NCBI RefSeq assembly: GCF_040393045.1
Contig: NZ_JBEBUX010000034.1
Coordinates: 1 to 32,938, forward strand
DNA: 32,938 bases
Origin: Pollutimonas bauzanensis_A
Lineage (GTDB): Bacteria; Pseudomonadota; Gammaproteobacteria; Burkholderiales; Burkholderiaceae_B
Direction: 5' to 3'
Shown here: in pieces, positions 18,738 to 26,142 of the stretch
Position numbering within the stretch: the first letter of the stretch is position 1
Layout: every line of letters starts with the position of its first letter
Program-made: the position numbers and the translations under genes
Notes under the pieces: generated by a model
Told to the model about the DNA's origin: nothing
Database searches by the model: none
Seen by the model: only the letters and a program-made list of their open reading frames with translations

Positions 18738-21700
18738 TTATGCAGGACCTTCCAGCCCCCATACCGCAAAAGGACGCTCCTGCGTCAGCGCAACGCGGTG
18801 ATATTTACCGTCCCAACGAAAATGGCTGTCACTGAACAGATCACGCACACGCACCGAGCCATCATCGGGCAAGCCCCACTGCCACAAAGGCAATTCCAAC
18901 GTTCCCGCCTGCGTGCCGCCAGGATCCAGGCTGATCGCCACCAACACGACGTTGTCCCGCTCGGGCGTGGACTTGGAAAAGAACAATATTTGATCGTTAT
19001 CGATGTTGTGAAAACGCATGCCCAGATGCGATTGCAAAGCGGGATTCGCGCGTCGCACCTGATTCAAGCGCGTTATCTCGGCCACGATATTGCCCGGCCT
19101 GCCCCAATCCCAGGACCGAATTTCATACTTCTCGGAATCCAGATATTCTTCTTTGCCGGGAATAGCCTGCGCCTCACACAGTTCAAAACCGTTGTACACC
19201 CCCCATAACCCCGACATAGTGGCCGCCAACGCGGCCCGTATCAGAAACCCCGGTCGACCAGAGCTCTGCAGAAAATACGGATTGATGTCGGGTGTGTTGA
19301 CGAAAAAATTCGGCCGAAAAAAATCGGCTACCGGCTCGACATTCAGCTCGGTCAGGTAATCGGTAAGTTCCTGTTTGTGATTACGCCAGGTGAAGTAGGT
19401 ATAAGACTGGGAAAATCCCAGCTTGGCCAGGCGATACATCATCTTGGGCCTGGTGAAGGCTTCAGACAGGAAAATGACATGCGGGTGCAATGCCTGGACT
19501 TGGGAAATCATCCACTGCCAAAATGGCAATGGCTTGGTATGCGGATTATCGACGCGAAATGTCTGTATTCCCTGACCGGCCCAGAAAAGCACCACGTCGC
19601 GCAACGCCACCCACAAGGCCGCCTGCTGCGCCGCGCTGGCCGCCGGACTATAAAAATCCGGATTCACAATATCTTCATAACGCTTGGGGGGATTCTCGGC
19701 ATACCGCAGAGAGCCGTCCGGACGCCAGTCGAACCAGGCGGGACGCGCCTTGAGCCAGGGGTGATCCGGCGAACATTGAATCGCGAAATCCATGGCAATT
19801 TCCAGGTCATGCTCCTTGGCGGCGCGTATCAACTCCCTAAAATCGTCAAGCGACCCCAATTGCGGATGAACAGCCTCGTGTCCGCCTTCGGCAGAACCAA
19901 TGGCATAAGGACTTCCCGGGTCGTCCGGGCCGGCTTTGACAGCGTTGTTCTTGCCCTTGCGGTTGGTCTGCCCGATAGGATGGATGGGCGGAAAGTACAA
20001 CACATCGAATCCCATATCCCGTATGAACGGCAAGCGGTCAATCACATCCAGAAAAGTCCCATGTACGCCAGGAACTCCTCCCTGCGAGCGGGGAAATAGC
20101 TCGTACCAACTGGCGAATCGGGCTTCGCGACGCTCCACCTGCAAAGGATATACAACATCGCTGCCAGCCTCGAATTCCCGAGCGTCTGCGAACTCCATGG
20201 CTTCTGCCAGCGATTCCGACAGCATTGCCTGAATTTGTTCCGGCTCTCCGGGAGCCAATGGCGTAGTGTGGCTACCTCCAACGGTTTGCTGCATCGACAA
20301 TTGCGCACGCTGCAAGTACGGCTTGGGCAGAGTAGCTTGCGGCCTGCCCACCGCGTCCAGTGCCGAAATCAGCACATTGGCGGTAAAAGGCATATCGTCC
20401 TTTGTTCTCTCCACGGCGTCGCTGATCAAGAGGCGACCTTCTTCCATCTCCAAGCGCACATCCACGCCCCCCGCCACTTTCTTCTTCAACTGCTCGCGAT
20501 ATGAGCCCCACGTATCCAGCCAGGCTCTCACGCCATAACAATGGCTACCCAAACGGTCCGGCGAAAACTGGGCCTGCCAGCGGTCGTTTCCCAGATGTTC
20601 CATCGGCGCCTCGTGCCAGACTGTCTCATCCATGGCGCGCCACACCAGGCTTGCCGAGATGCGATCATGGCCATCCATGAAGATATCGGCCTGCACCTGT
20701 ATGGTGTCGCCTATCGTGCGCTTGACCGCGAATCGGCCTTGATCGACAGACGGCGAGATGTTCTCGATGGCAATACGTGCTGATTGCAAGGCGACGGTAA
20801 CGGACTTGCGCTGATCACTGGACGAAACAGCAACACCTTTCACCACAGACGCGGGAGCCACTGGAATCAGGCGGCACCCTGACCCGGAAAGAACATCCGG
20901 CAAGTCGGTACCAGCAGTCTTGACGATATAGCTTTGAGGAAGACGGCAGCGCAATGTCCGCCAGTCCACTTTGACAGGCTTATCGACATAGGGATTGATA
21001 AGCAAAAGGCTGGCCGCAGAGCCACCCCGGAACAGCGCCGTGACATCGGCTTGCGGACCCGACAGCCTTTGCAACCGCTGACTTGCCCCATGCCTTTGGG
21101 CTATCCATTGGTTGACCTGCGCCACGTCATCCTCTCCGGCGATAGCTTCAAACCCCATAGGCACCAGCACACCGTCTCCGGCAAAGGCAGCGGTCCACAA
21201 CTTGCGTCTGGCTTGCTCAGGGTCCTGGCGCAGCCAGGTTTCCCTTGAGGTAAGGTCTGTACCCGGATCTTCAACCGGTGCTATGACCGACATATCGACC
21301 CGTAACCTGTCATGCTCCTCGAGCAACCATCCGGAACGGTAATCCCACCACGGCAAGGACAGAAATGCCGCCTCGAAACCTGATCCCGAAAGCTGCGCAG
21401 CCTGTTCATGACCCAGGCCGGGGGTCCAGGCCATGAAACAACACTCGGGCTGCTGCGCATGCACTCGGCCGATAATCGCCTTCCAGTCGCTCGCAGATAG
21501 CCGGCTAGGGGCCAGACAACGAAATCCTGAAACGCCTTCGTTAGACCACGACAGCAGCCTTTCGGCCCACTCAGCGATAAAGTCCGTATCGTCAGCAGCG
21601 CGCTCCAGCGTCAGGTCCATCAGAAAAAATAGTCGGTGCCGTTTGCAGGTTGCAACCATGGCATCCAGCGCTTCGTGCGTGCTCGGTATCAGCACGCTCT

Positions 21701-21812
21701 GGAAACCCAGCGCGGAAACCCTTGCGCATAAGTCATCCCACCATTCGACGTCGGTACCGTCCTGATCAGATAAGCGCGGGTATGCGTAGTAAATGCAAGA
21801 CATGATAATCAC
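18738..21812 (-). CDS. glgE: Maltose-1-phosphate maltosyltransferase with extra N-terminal amylase-like module
   Basis: GlgE extends alpha-1,4-glucan by two glucose units at a time from maltose-1-phosphate. The C-terminal 680 residues are a normal GlgE: a beta-sandwich start (about 345-450), then the barrel with nucleophile D755 (FRVDNPHTKP), acid E784 (LSEAFTRP) and D842 (NTPDINPYF); the 29-residue gap between the first two matches known GlgE. The 1024-residue length exceeds the usual 660-700 because of a 330-residue N-terminal module that looks like a degenerate GH13 barrel: GFRCLAP (97-102) has L100 where the nucleophile aspartate would be, and FMAWTPG (126-132) has W129 in place of the acid. 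The start is a GTG overlapping the glgA stop (GTGA); an ATG three codons later is an alternative. Neither has a clear Shine-Dalgarno sequence. Confidence 0.93.
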   Translation of the reverse strand: MIIMSCIYYAYPRLSDQDGTDVEWWDDLCARVSALGFQSVLIPSTHEALDAMVATCKRHRLFFLMDLTLERAADDTDFIAEWAERLLSWSNEGVSGFRCLAPSRLSASDWKAIIGRVHAQQPECCFMAWTPGLGHEQAAQLSGSGFEAAFLSLPWWDYRSGWLLEEHDRLRVDMSVIAPVEDPGTDLTSRETWLRQDPEQARRKLWTAAFAGDGVLVPMGFEAIAGEDDVAQVNQWIAQRHGASQRLQRLSGPQADVTALFRGGSAASLLLINPYVDKPVKVDWRTLRCRLPQSYIVKTAGTDLPDVLSGSGCRLIPVAPASVVKGVAVSSSDQRKSVTVALQSARIAIENISPSVDQGRFAVKRTIGDTIQVQADIFMDGHDRISASLVWRAMDETVWHEAPMEHLGNDRWQAQFSPDRLGSHCYGVRAWLDTWGSYREQLKKKVAGGVDVRLEMEEGRLLISDAVERTKDDMPFTANVLISALDAVGRPQATLPKPYLQRAQLSMQQTVGGSHTTPLAPGEPEQIQAMLSESLAEAMEFADAREFEAGSDVVYPLQVERREARFASWYELFPRSQGGVPGVHGTFLDVIDRLPFIRDMGFDVLYFPPIHPIGQTNRKGKNNAVKAGPDDPGSPYAIGSAEGGHEAVHPQLGSLDDFRELIRAAKEHDLEIAMDFAIQCSPDHPWLKARPAWFDWRPDGSLRYAENPPKRYEDIVNPDFYSPAASAAQQAALWVALRDVVLFWAGQGIQTFRVDNPHTKPLPFWQWMISQVQALHPHVIFLSEAFTRPKMMYRLAKLGFSQSYTYFTWRNHKQELTDYLTELNVEPVADFFRPNFFVNTPDINPYFLQSSGRPGFLIRAALAATMSGLWGVYNGFELCEAQAIPGKEEYLDSEKYEIRSWDWGRPGNIVAEITRLNQVRRANPALQSHLGMRFHNIDNDQILFFSKSTPERDNVVLVAISLDPGGTQAGTLELPLWQWGLPDDGSVRVRDLFSDSHFRWDGKYHRVALTQERPFAVWGLEGPA

Positions 21813-23455
21813 GCACTGTAAGGTCGATGCCGCACCACGGAACTCAAACCTGGAGCTTCAGGCCTGGGCACCTTGCCCGTCTTTGCACCCAGCCGGCCCG
21901 GCAGGGTCCCCGCCGATGCGGGAATGACGGCACCTTGGCCGCTACGGACCAAGGCCAGACCTCGTCGTCGTTCAGGCACGCGATCAAGCGCAACATCGGG
22001 ACGCAGCGCTTGATAAGCGCTTAGATAGGCTGGAGCGGTTTTCGCCCAGCTGAAATCAGACCTCATGCCATTGACTTGCATCGCATGCCAAAGATCGGGG
22101 TCGGCGTGCAGCGCCAGGGCGCGATCAATGGCATGCACCATGTCCTGCGGCTGTTCGCCTTCGAACAGAACGCCGGTAGCGCCGCGCATCGCGCCGGCCG
22201 GCAGGTTCTTGCCAGGATCGGTAATCGTATCCACCATGCCGCCGACCCTGGACGCCACGGGAATCGTGCCATATCGCATGGAGTAAAGCGGAGTCAATCC
22301 GAATGGTTCGAACCGGCTCCCATGCAACAGGATATCGGCGCCTGCGTGCAGCAAATGCGCCCGTCGTTCGTCAAAACCAATGTAAACGCTGCAACGGCCG
22401 GGATAGCGCTGCCCGATCGCTAGCAATGCCGCTTCCAGTTTGTGGTCACCCTGCCCTAATACACATACTTGGAGCGACGGGTGAGCATCCAGCGATGCCG
22501 GGATGGCCTCGGCGGCCAGGTCAGCCATTTTTTGTGTAGTCAGGCGGCTGCCCATTCCCATTACGACCGCATGAGGATCTTCGTTCAAACCCATGGCATG
22601 CTGCAAATCTCTTTTGCATAACGCTTTGTTGCTCAAGTGGTCCGCGCTGAAAGCGCGCCCACGCAAATATGGGTCCGCCAGAGGGTTCCAAAGCGTAGTG
22701 TCTATCCCATTCGGGATGGAAATTAAGTCGCCGCCACGAGCGGCCAGCGCACCCTCCAGGCCGCAACCAAATTGAGGCGTCAATATTTCACGCGCATAGT
22801 TGCGGCTGACCACCGTAATGAGATCGGCATAACGGATACCGGCTTTCAGGAAATTAAGCTGCCCCCAGAACTCCATGCCGTCCCCTGTGCGATATGGCTC
22901 GGAGATACCCAGCGAATCCGCAAGGTCAATGGGAAACACACCCTGGAAGGCAACGTTATGCAATGTCAGCACCGTCTTCACGTCCTGGACCTGCATTTGA
23001 TGCATTAGCAATGGGGTTAATGCGGCATGCCAATCATGAGCGTGCACAATATGAGGGCGTTGCACGCGCTCCACCCCTTGCGCGATTCGCGCAGCAGCGT
23101 GCGCCAGCGCCGCATAGCGCATAGCGTTATCTGGATATTCGCTGCCGTCAGCCGCCACGTAGTAGCCGTCACGGTCATACAGCGCAGCGTTTCTTAACAA
23201 CAATACGTCCAGCCCAAGCTCTGGGCAGTATGCCCCGAGCAATGTGGCATCGCCCCCTGGCAGGCCAGTAAGCGTCGCCACTTCAGTCTTACGAATGACA
23301 TGAGCCAGCGTGGACGGATAGGCGGGCAATAGTAAAGTAACGTGGATTCCGCTTTGCTTGATCGCCAAGGCCAACCCGCTAACTGCATCGCCCAGCCCTC
23401 CTGTTTTTGCAAGAGGAAAAGCTTCGGAAGTTACTGCCAGGACACGTAGAGTCAC
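21809..23455 (-). CDS. glgA: Glycogen synthase (ADP-glucose type)
   Basis: This GT5 glycosyltransferase adds glucose from ADP-glucose to the growing glucan. The N-terminal KTGGLGD loop (K17-D23) and the C-terminal GSRFEPFGLTPLYSMRYGT motif with the catalytic glutamate are clear. I start at the GTG at 23453-23455 because GGAG lies 6 bases before it; a TTG four codons upstream (23465-23467) has no site of its own. That gives 548 residues, about 70 more than E. coli GlgA. The excess is mainly a C-terminal tail of some 50 residues after the usual end (YLSAYQALRP), rich in Gly, Pro, Ala and Arg and including VIPASAG, apparently translated from a palindromic repeat. A sigma-54 type promoter lies about 150 bases upstream. 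Confidence 0.94.
   Translation of the reverse strand: MTLRVLAVTSEAFPLAKTGGLGDAVSGLALAIKQSGIHVTLLLPAYPSTLAHVIRKTEVATLTGLPGGDATLLGAYCPELGLDVLLLRNAALYDRDGYYVAADGSEYPDNAMRYAALAHAAARIAQGVERVQRPHIVHAHDWHAALTPLLMHQMQVQDVKTVLTLHNVAFQGVFPIDLADSLGISEPYRTGDGMEFWGQLNFLKAGIRYADLITVVSRNYAREILTPQFGCGLEGALAARGGDLISIPNGIDTTLWNPLADPYLRGRAFSADHLSNKALCKRDLQHAMGLNEDPHAVVMGMGSRLTTQKMADLAAEAIPASLDAHPSLQVCVLGQGDHKLEAALLAIGQRYPGRCSVYIGFDERRAHLLHAGADILLHGSRFEPFGLTPLYSMRYGTIPVASRVGGMVDTITDPGKNLPAGAMRGATGVLFEGEQPQDMVHAIDRALALHADPDLWHAMQVNGMRSDFSWAKTAPAYLSAYQALRPDVALDRVPERRRGLALVRSGQGAVIPASAGTLPGRLGAKTGKVPRPEAPGLSSVVRHRPYSA
21859..21935. repeat. Palindromic repeat-like DNA inside the 3' end of glgA
   Basis: The stretch holds two small hairpins, GGGCA-CCT-TGCCC (21866-21878) and CCCGC-CGAT-GCGGG (21909-21922), the latter followed by AATGACGG. 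The minus strand reads GTCATTCCCGC...GCGGGGACC, which resembles the widespread GTCATTCCCGC-type dispersed repeats of proteobacteria; their translation (VIPA-AG) is often seen at protein ends. Only one copy lies in this window, so repeat status rests on resemblance. Confidence 0.5.
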
Positions 23456-23619
23456 AATGTTCTCCAAAATTCAATCTGCCACTAGGGCGTTGCTTGACCC
23501 GGTCTTCACGCCGTGTCCGTGAGGAAAGTAAAAACTACCCAAAAGCGTAAAAACTATCGGGGTCGCCAGGACTGTCCGGGGCAAGCAGTATCTCGATAAG
23601 AATTAAGCAAACATCGTGC
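23456..23619 (-). other. glgA 5' leader with direct repeats
   Basis: The gap between the glycosyltransferase stop and glgA is unusually long for this gene-dense block. Read on the minus strand it starts with the sigma-54 type promoter, then a hairpin (23566-23580, CCAGGAC-T-GTCCGGG with one mismatch), two exact GTAAAAACTA direct repeats (plus-strand 23528-23537 and 23547-23556, 19-base period), and the GGAG site before the GTG. I see no open reading frame and no T-tract terminator. The elements may regulate transcription or translation of the operon. Confidence 0.5.
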
Positions 23620-23621
23620 CT
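23606..23621 (-). promoter_or_regulatory. Sigma-54 promoter (-24/-12) upstream of glgA
   Basis: The minus strand reads AGGCACGATGTTTGCT, with GG (23620-23619) and GC (23608-23607) exactly 10 bases apart. It differs from the TGGCACG-N4-TTGCT consensus only in the first base. Transcription would start near 23595 and leave a leader of about 140 bases before glgA. The element overlaps the stop codon of the upstream glycosyltransferase gene. Confidence 0.7.
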
Positions 23622-24492
23622 ACCTCGAAGATTCCAGCAACGCCTGCATGCTTTCGACAGCAGGCGATATCACTTTGCGATTTCTTAATGCCCGCGGCAG
23701 GCCGAGCACCATTTGCAACATCGTCGACCAAACAATGCCGCTGTCCCGCGCGGCGCGCCACTGCACGCTGGTTTGGCGCCAGGCAGCGCGAACAGGCCTG
23801 CGCATCCATGCCACCCAAATCGCATTACGTATCAATAGACGTTCCCGCAACCGGGAATCCGCCGCCAGCGAAGGAAAATAGCGCGCCACAACATCATTGG
23901 CATAAACAATACGCCAACCTCGTTCGACCAGATCCAGCGCCATAAGTGCCTCTTCTCCCCCTTGGAAAAAAGGAGGCCAATACCCGCCCACTTGGTAAAA
24001 GGCACAAGTTCGCATGACACAGGCACCGGCCGTGAACCCCAGCAATTGCGGGCCAGGCAGTTGTTCTCGTGCCAAAGGGCTTTGCGCCATGGACAGGCAC
24101 GCCGGGGCCGGACAACCCGTTGCGCCAACCTGGACGCATGCGCTGACAACCGCCAATTGCGGCGTGTCATCCAGCAGCGCGACCGCGCGTTCCAAAGCGC
24201 CTGGCTCCCACTCGGTATCGCTGTCGCAAAAGGCCACGTAGGGAGTCTGGGCGAAAGCCACTCCAATGTTGCGCGCCGCCGCGCCCAGATTGCGCCTGGC
24301 ACGGATCAGCATGATAGAGGGATACCTGGCCGCTATGGCCGCTGGCGTTCCGTCGGTGGATCCATTGTCGACGACAACAATGGGCCATTGCCCTGGAAGA
24401 CCGCATAGGTATTCCAGGGCGCTTATGGCTTGCAAATGTTTGTTGTGGGTCAGCACGACAATAGTCGCACGCCCTGGTTCGGTAATCTGCAT
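23620..24492 (-). CDS. Family 2 glycosyltransferase, acceptor unknown
   Basis: This 290-residue protein is a GT-A fold glycosyltransferase of family 2. Evidence: IVVLTHNKH (11-19), VVVDNGSTDGT (39-49), the RNLGAAARNIG motif (67-77) and the metal/nucleotide-binding DSD (90-92), followed by a GGEEALMALDL segment in the acceptor half. No signal peptide or clear membrane segment is seen, so it is probably cytoplasmic. Sugar donor and acceptor cannot be read from the sequence; the family makes surface polysaccharides, and a role in glycogen is not established. It sits between a sigma-54 response regulator gene and glgA on the same strand and has its own sigma-54 type promoter. No good Shine-Dalgarno sequence: the region before the ATG is one arm of an inverted repeat. 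Confidence 0.85.
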   Translation of the reverse strand: MQITEPGRATIVVLTHNKHLQAISALEYLCGLPGQWPIVVVDNGSTDGTPAAIAARYPSIMLIRARRNLGAAARNIGVAFAQTPYVAFCDSDTEWEPGALERAVALLDDTPQLAVVSACVQVGATGCPAPACLSMAQSPLAREQLPGPQLLGFTAGACVMRTCAFYQVGGYWPPFFQGGEEALMALDLVERGWRIVYANDVVARYFPSLAADSRLRERLLIRNAIWVAWMRRPVRAAWRQTSVQWRAARDSGIVWSTMLQMVLGLPRALRNRKVISPAVESMQALLESSR

Positions 24493-24497
24493 GTCGT

Positions 24498-24523
24498 AGT
24501 AGTCCCAGTTAACCGGGACTACT
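24498..24523. repeat. Perfect 9-bp inverted repeat before the glycosyltransferase
   Basis: The arms AGTAGTCCC (24498-24506) and GGGACTACT (24515-24523) are perfect complements around an 8-base centre that itself contains GTTAAC. It lies 5 bases upstream of the ATG and spans the predicted +1 of the sigma-54 promoter (near 24516). No T-tract follows on either strand, so an intrinsic terminator is unlikely; an operator or a translation-controlling hairpin fits better. Confidence 0.75.
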
Positions 24524-24526
24524 TAC

Positions 24527-24542
24527 AGCATATCGCGTGCCA
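24527..24542 (-). promoter_or_regulatory. Sigma-54 promoter (-24/-12) upstream of the glycosyltransferase
   Basis: The minus strand reads TGGCACGCGATATGCT, with GG (24541-24540) and GC (24529-24528) exactly 10 bases apart. The -24 half TGGCACG is a perfect consensus; the -12 half ATGCT differs by one base. It lies between the response regulator stop codon (24553) and the glycosyltransferase start (24492). Confidence 0.72.
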
Positions 24543-24552
24543 GGCTCAGCAG

Positions 24553-25908
24553 CTAACGGAAAGACGATGAAGAAGAGTGCTCATCCACATCCGTAGCGGC
24601 GCCGTACTCTTCGAGCCGGTTATAAAGCGTTTTAAGACTGATGCCCAACATTTCGGCAGCTGCCTTCTTGACGCCGCCGCATTGCTTCAACGTGGCAAGA
24701 ATCAGCTGTTTGTTGGCATCTGCCAGGGGCACACCTACAGGCACCAATATTTCGGAACCCCAGCCTGCGGAATGCGATTCCAGCTCGAAGGTATTGAAAT
24801 CACCCTTGATAAGGGTATCGGCAAGAATATAGCTGCGATACACGTAATTACGCAGCTCGCGGATATTACCGGGCCATGAATAGCTTTCCATCGCAGCCAG
24901 CGCTTCCGGCGCAAATCTTTTGTGAGTCTTCCCTTCTTCATTAAGTTGAACCAGAAAGTGATTGGCCAACTCAAGGATATCGCCCTCCCGTTCGCGCAGC
25001 GGCGGCAATTCCAGGGGAAACACGCTTAAGCGATGATATAAATCCTCGCGCAATGTCCCGTTGGCCACCGCCTGCTCCGGATTGCGATTGGTGGCGGCCA
25101 CGACCCGGACATCGGCGGCAATTTCTTCATGAGTACCGACCCGCATGAAACGGCCCGTTTCCAGTACACGCAGCAAACGGACCTGCAGTTCCATCGACAT
25201 CTCGGTGATCTCATCCAGGAACAGCGTACCGCCACTGGCTCGCTCGAAATAACCTTTGTGCAGGCGGTCCGCACCGGTAAAACTGCCTTTTTCGTGCCCG
25301 AATAGCTCGCTTTCAATCAGGTTGGGTGAAATGGCGCCACAATTGACCGGCATGAATGGTTTTTCATGCCGGGGGCTGGCCAAGTGAATCGCTTCGGCCG
25401 CAAGTTCTTTGCCCGTACCGCTTTCGCCCACAAGCAACACCGTTGCACGCGTTGGGGCAACTTTCTCGATATGGGCACATAACAATTGCATGGGGCGCGA
25501 ATGGCCTATCATTTTGGCAAACCAATCTGTCGCGCCTGGCAACGGTTGCTCTTGGAGCAAGCTTTTGATTTCTCTCAGGACGCCCTGTAGCCGGCGCAGG
25601 CTGACCGGCTTGAGCAAGTAGTCGACGGCGCCGCAACGCAATGCCTGGATAGCGCTATCGACGCTGGAATGGGCTGTAATGAAAACAACCTGGGAATCGG
25701 ACAGCGCCTGACTGTTCCAGAACTCCATGCCGTCGCCGTCGGGCAACTGCATATCCAGCAATACCACATCCGGTTTTTGCCGTTCGATCTGGATACGAGC
25801 CTGCCGTATATCGCCTGCTTGGGCTACGGTGTAGCCTTCATCGCCTGCGATTTGTGCTATCAACTCACGGATGGCGGCGTCGTCGTCGGTAATCAGTAAG
25901 TGCGGCAT
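24553..25908 (-). CDS. NtrC-family sigma-54-dependent response regulator
   Basis: This 451-residue protein has the full NtrC layout. The receiver (1-120) has the acidic D8-D10 cluster, phosphoacceptor D52 (LLDMQLPDGDG), T78 and K100. The AAA+ domain shows Walker A GESGTGKE (161-168), the sigma-54 contact loop GSFTGA (208-213, a variant of GAFTGA) and Walker B GGTLFLDE (226-233). A Fis-type helix-turn-helix (AAAEMLGISLKTLYNRLEEYG) and a serine-rich tail close the protein. The frame is open to 25992, but the ATG at 25906-25908 begins exactly at the receiver (MPHLLITDDD) and is preceded by AAGAAG. No histidine kinase gene is in the window, so the partner kinase is unknown. Likely target: the sigma-54 promoters before the glycosyltransferase, glgA and rpoN2 (inference). 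Confidence 0.92.
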   Translation of the reverse strand: MPHLLITDDDAAIRELIAQIAGDEGYTVAQAGDIRQARIQIERQKPDVVLLDMQLPDGDGMEFWNSQALSDSQVVFITAHSSVDSAIQALRCGAVDYLLKPVSLRRLQGVLREIKSLLQEQPLPGATDWFAKMIGHSRPMQLLCAHIEKVAPTRATVLLVGESGTGKELAAEAIHLASPRHEKPFMPVNCGAISPNLIESELFGHEKGSFTGADRLHKGYFERASGGTLFLDEITEMSMELQVRLLRVLETGRFMRVGTHEEIAADVRVVAATNRNPEQAVANGTLREDLYHRLSVFPLELPPLREREGDILELANHFLVQLNEEGKTHKRFAPEALAAMESYSWPGNIRELRNYVYRSYILADTLIKGDFNTFELESHSAGWGSEILVPVGVPLADANKQLILATLKQCGGVKKAAAEMLGISLKTLYNRLEEYGAATDVDEHSSSSSFR

Positions 25909-26142
25909 GAGTGGCTTCTTAATGTTGAATTTCTGTAGATCCGGTAGTGTGCGCATACGACCCGAGAGTCGTTTGCTGCCGTATACCAGCATATCAAATT
26001 TACTATTTTCCTCGTCAGTTGTTATGAGTATTATTAGTCATATCCTACGCGGTTTCGCTGAAACGAAAAGTGAACTTTCATATCATTTGAAACAGCATGC
26101 GAATTACCTACCTCTTTGACATTTTACGATTAAGCTTTTCAC
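25909..26142. other. AT-rich divergent control region of two sigma-54 activators
   Basis: The 234 bases between the two divergent regulator genes are visibly richer in A/T than the surroundings. Inverted repeats are ACGAC-N6-GTCGT (25957-25972), GTTTC-GCT-GAAAC (26052-26064) and the looser TTTC-N9-GAAA (26076-26092). CATATC occurs three times (25990, 26039, 26079). A TTGACA hexamer at 26117-26122 could be a -35 box for the rightward gene, but I see no matching -10. No GG-N10-GC sigma-54 element was found on either strand, so these genes probably use the housekeeping sigma factor. Confidence 0.4.

Noticed and set aside
25909..25992. 28-codon N-terminal extension of the response regulator
   Set aside because: The receiver domain starts exactly at the ATG at 25906-25908, which has its own ribosome binding site.
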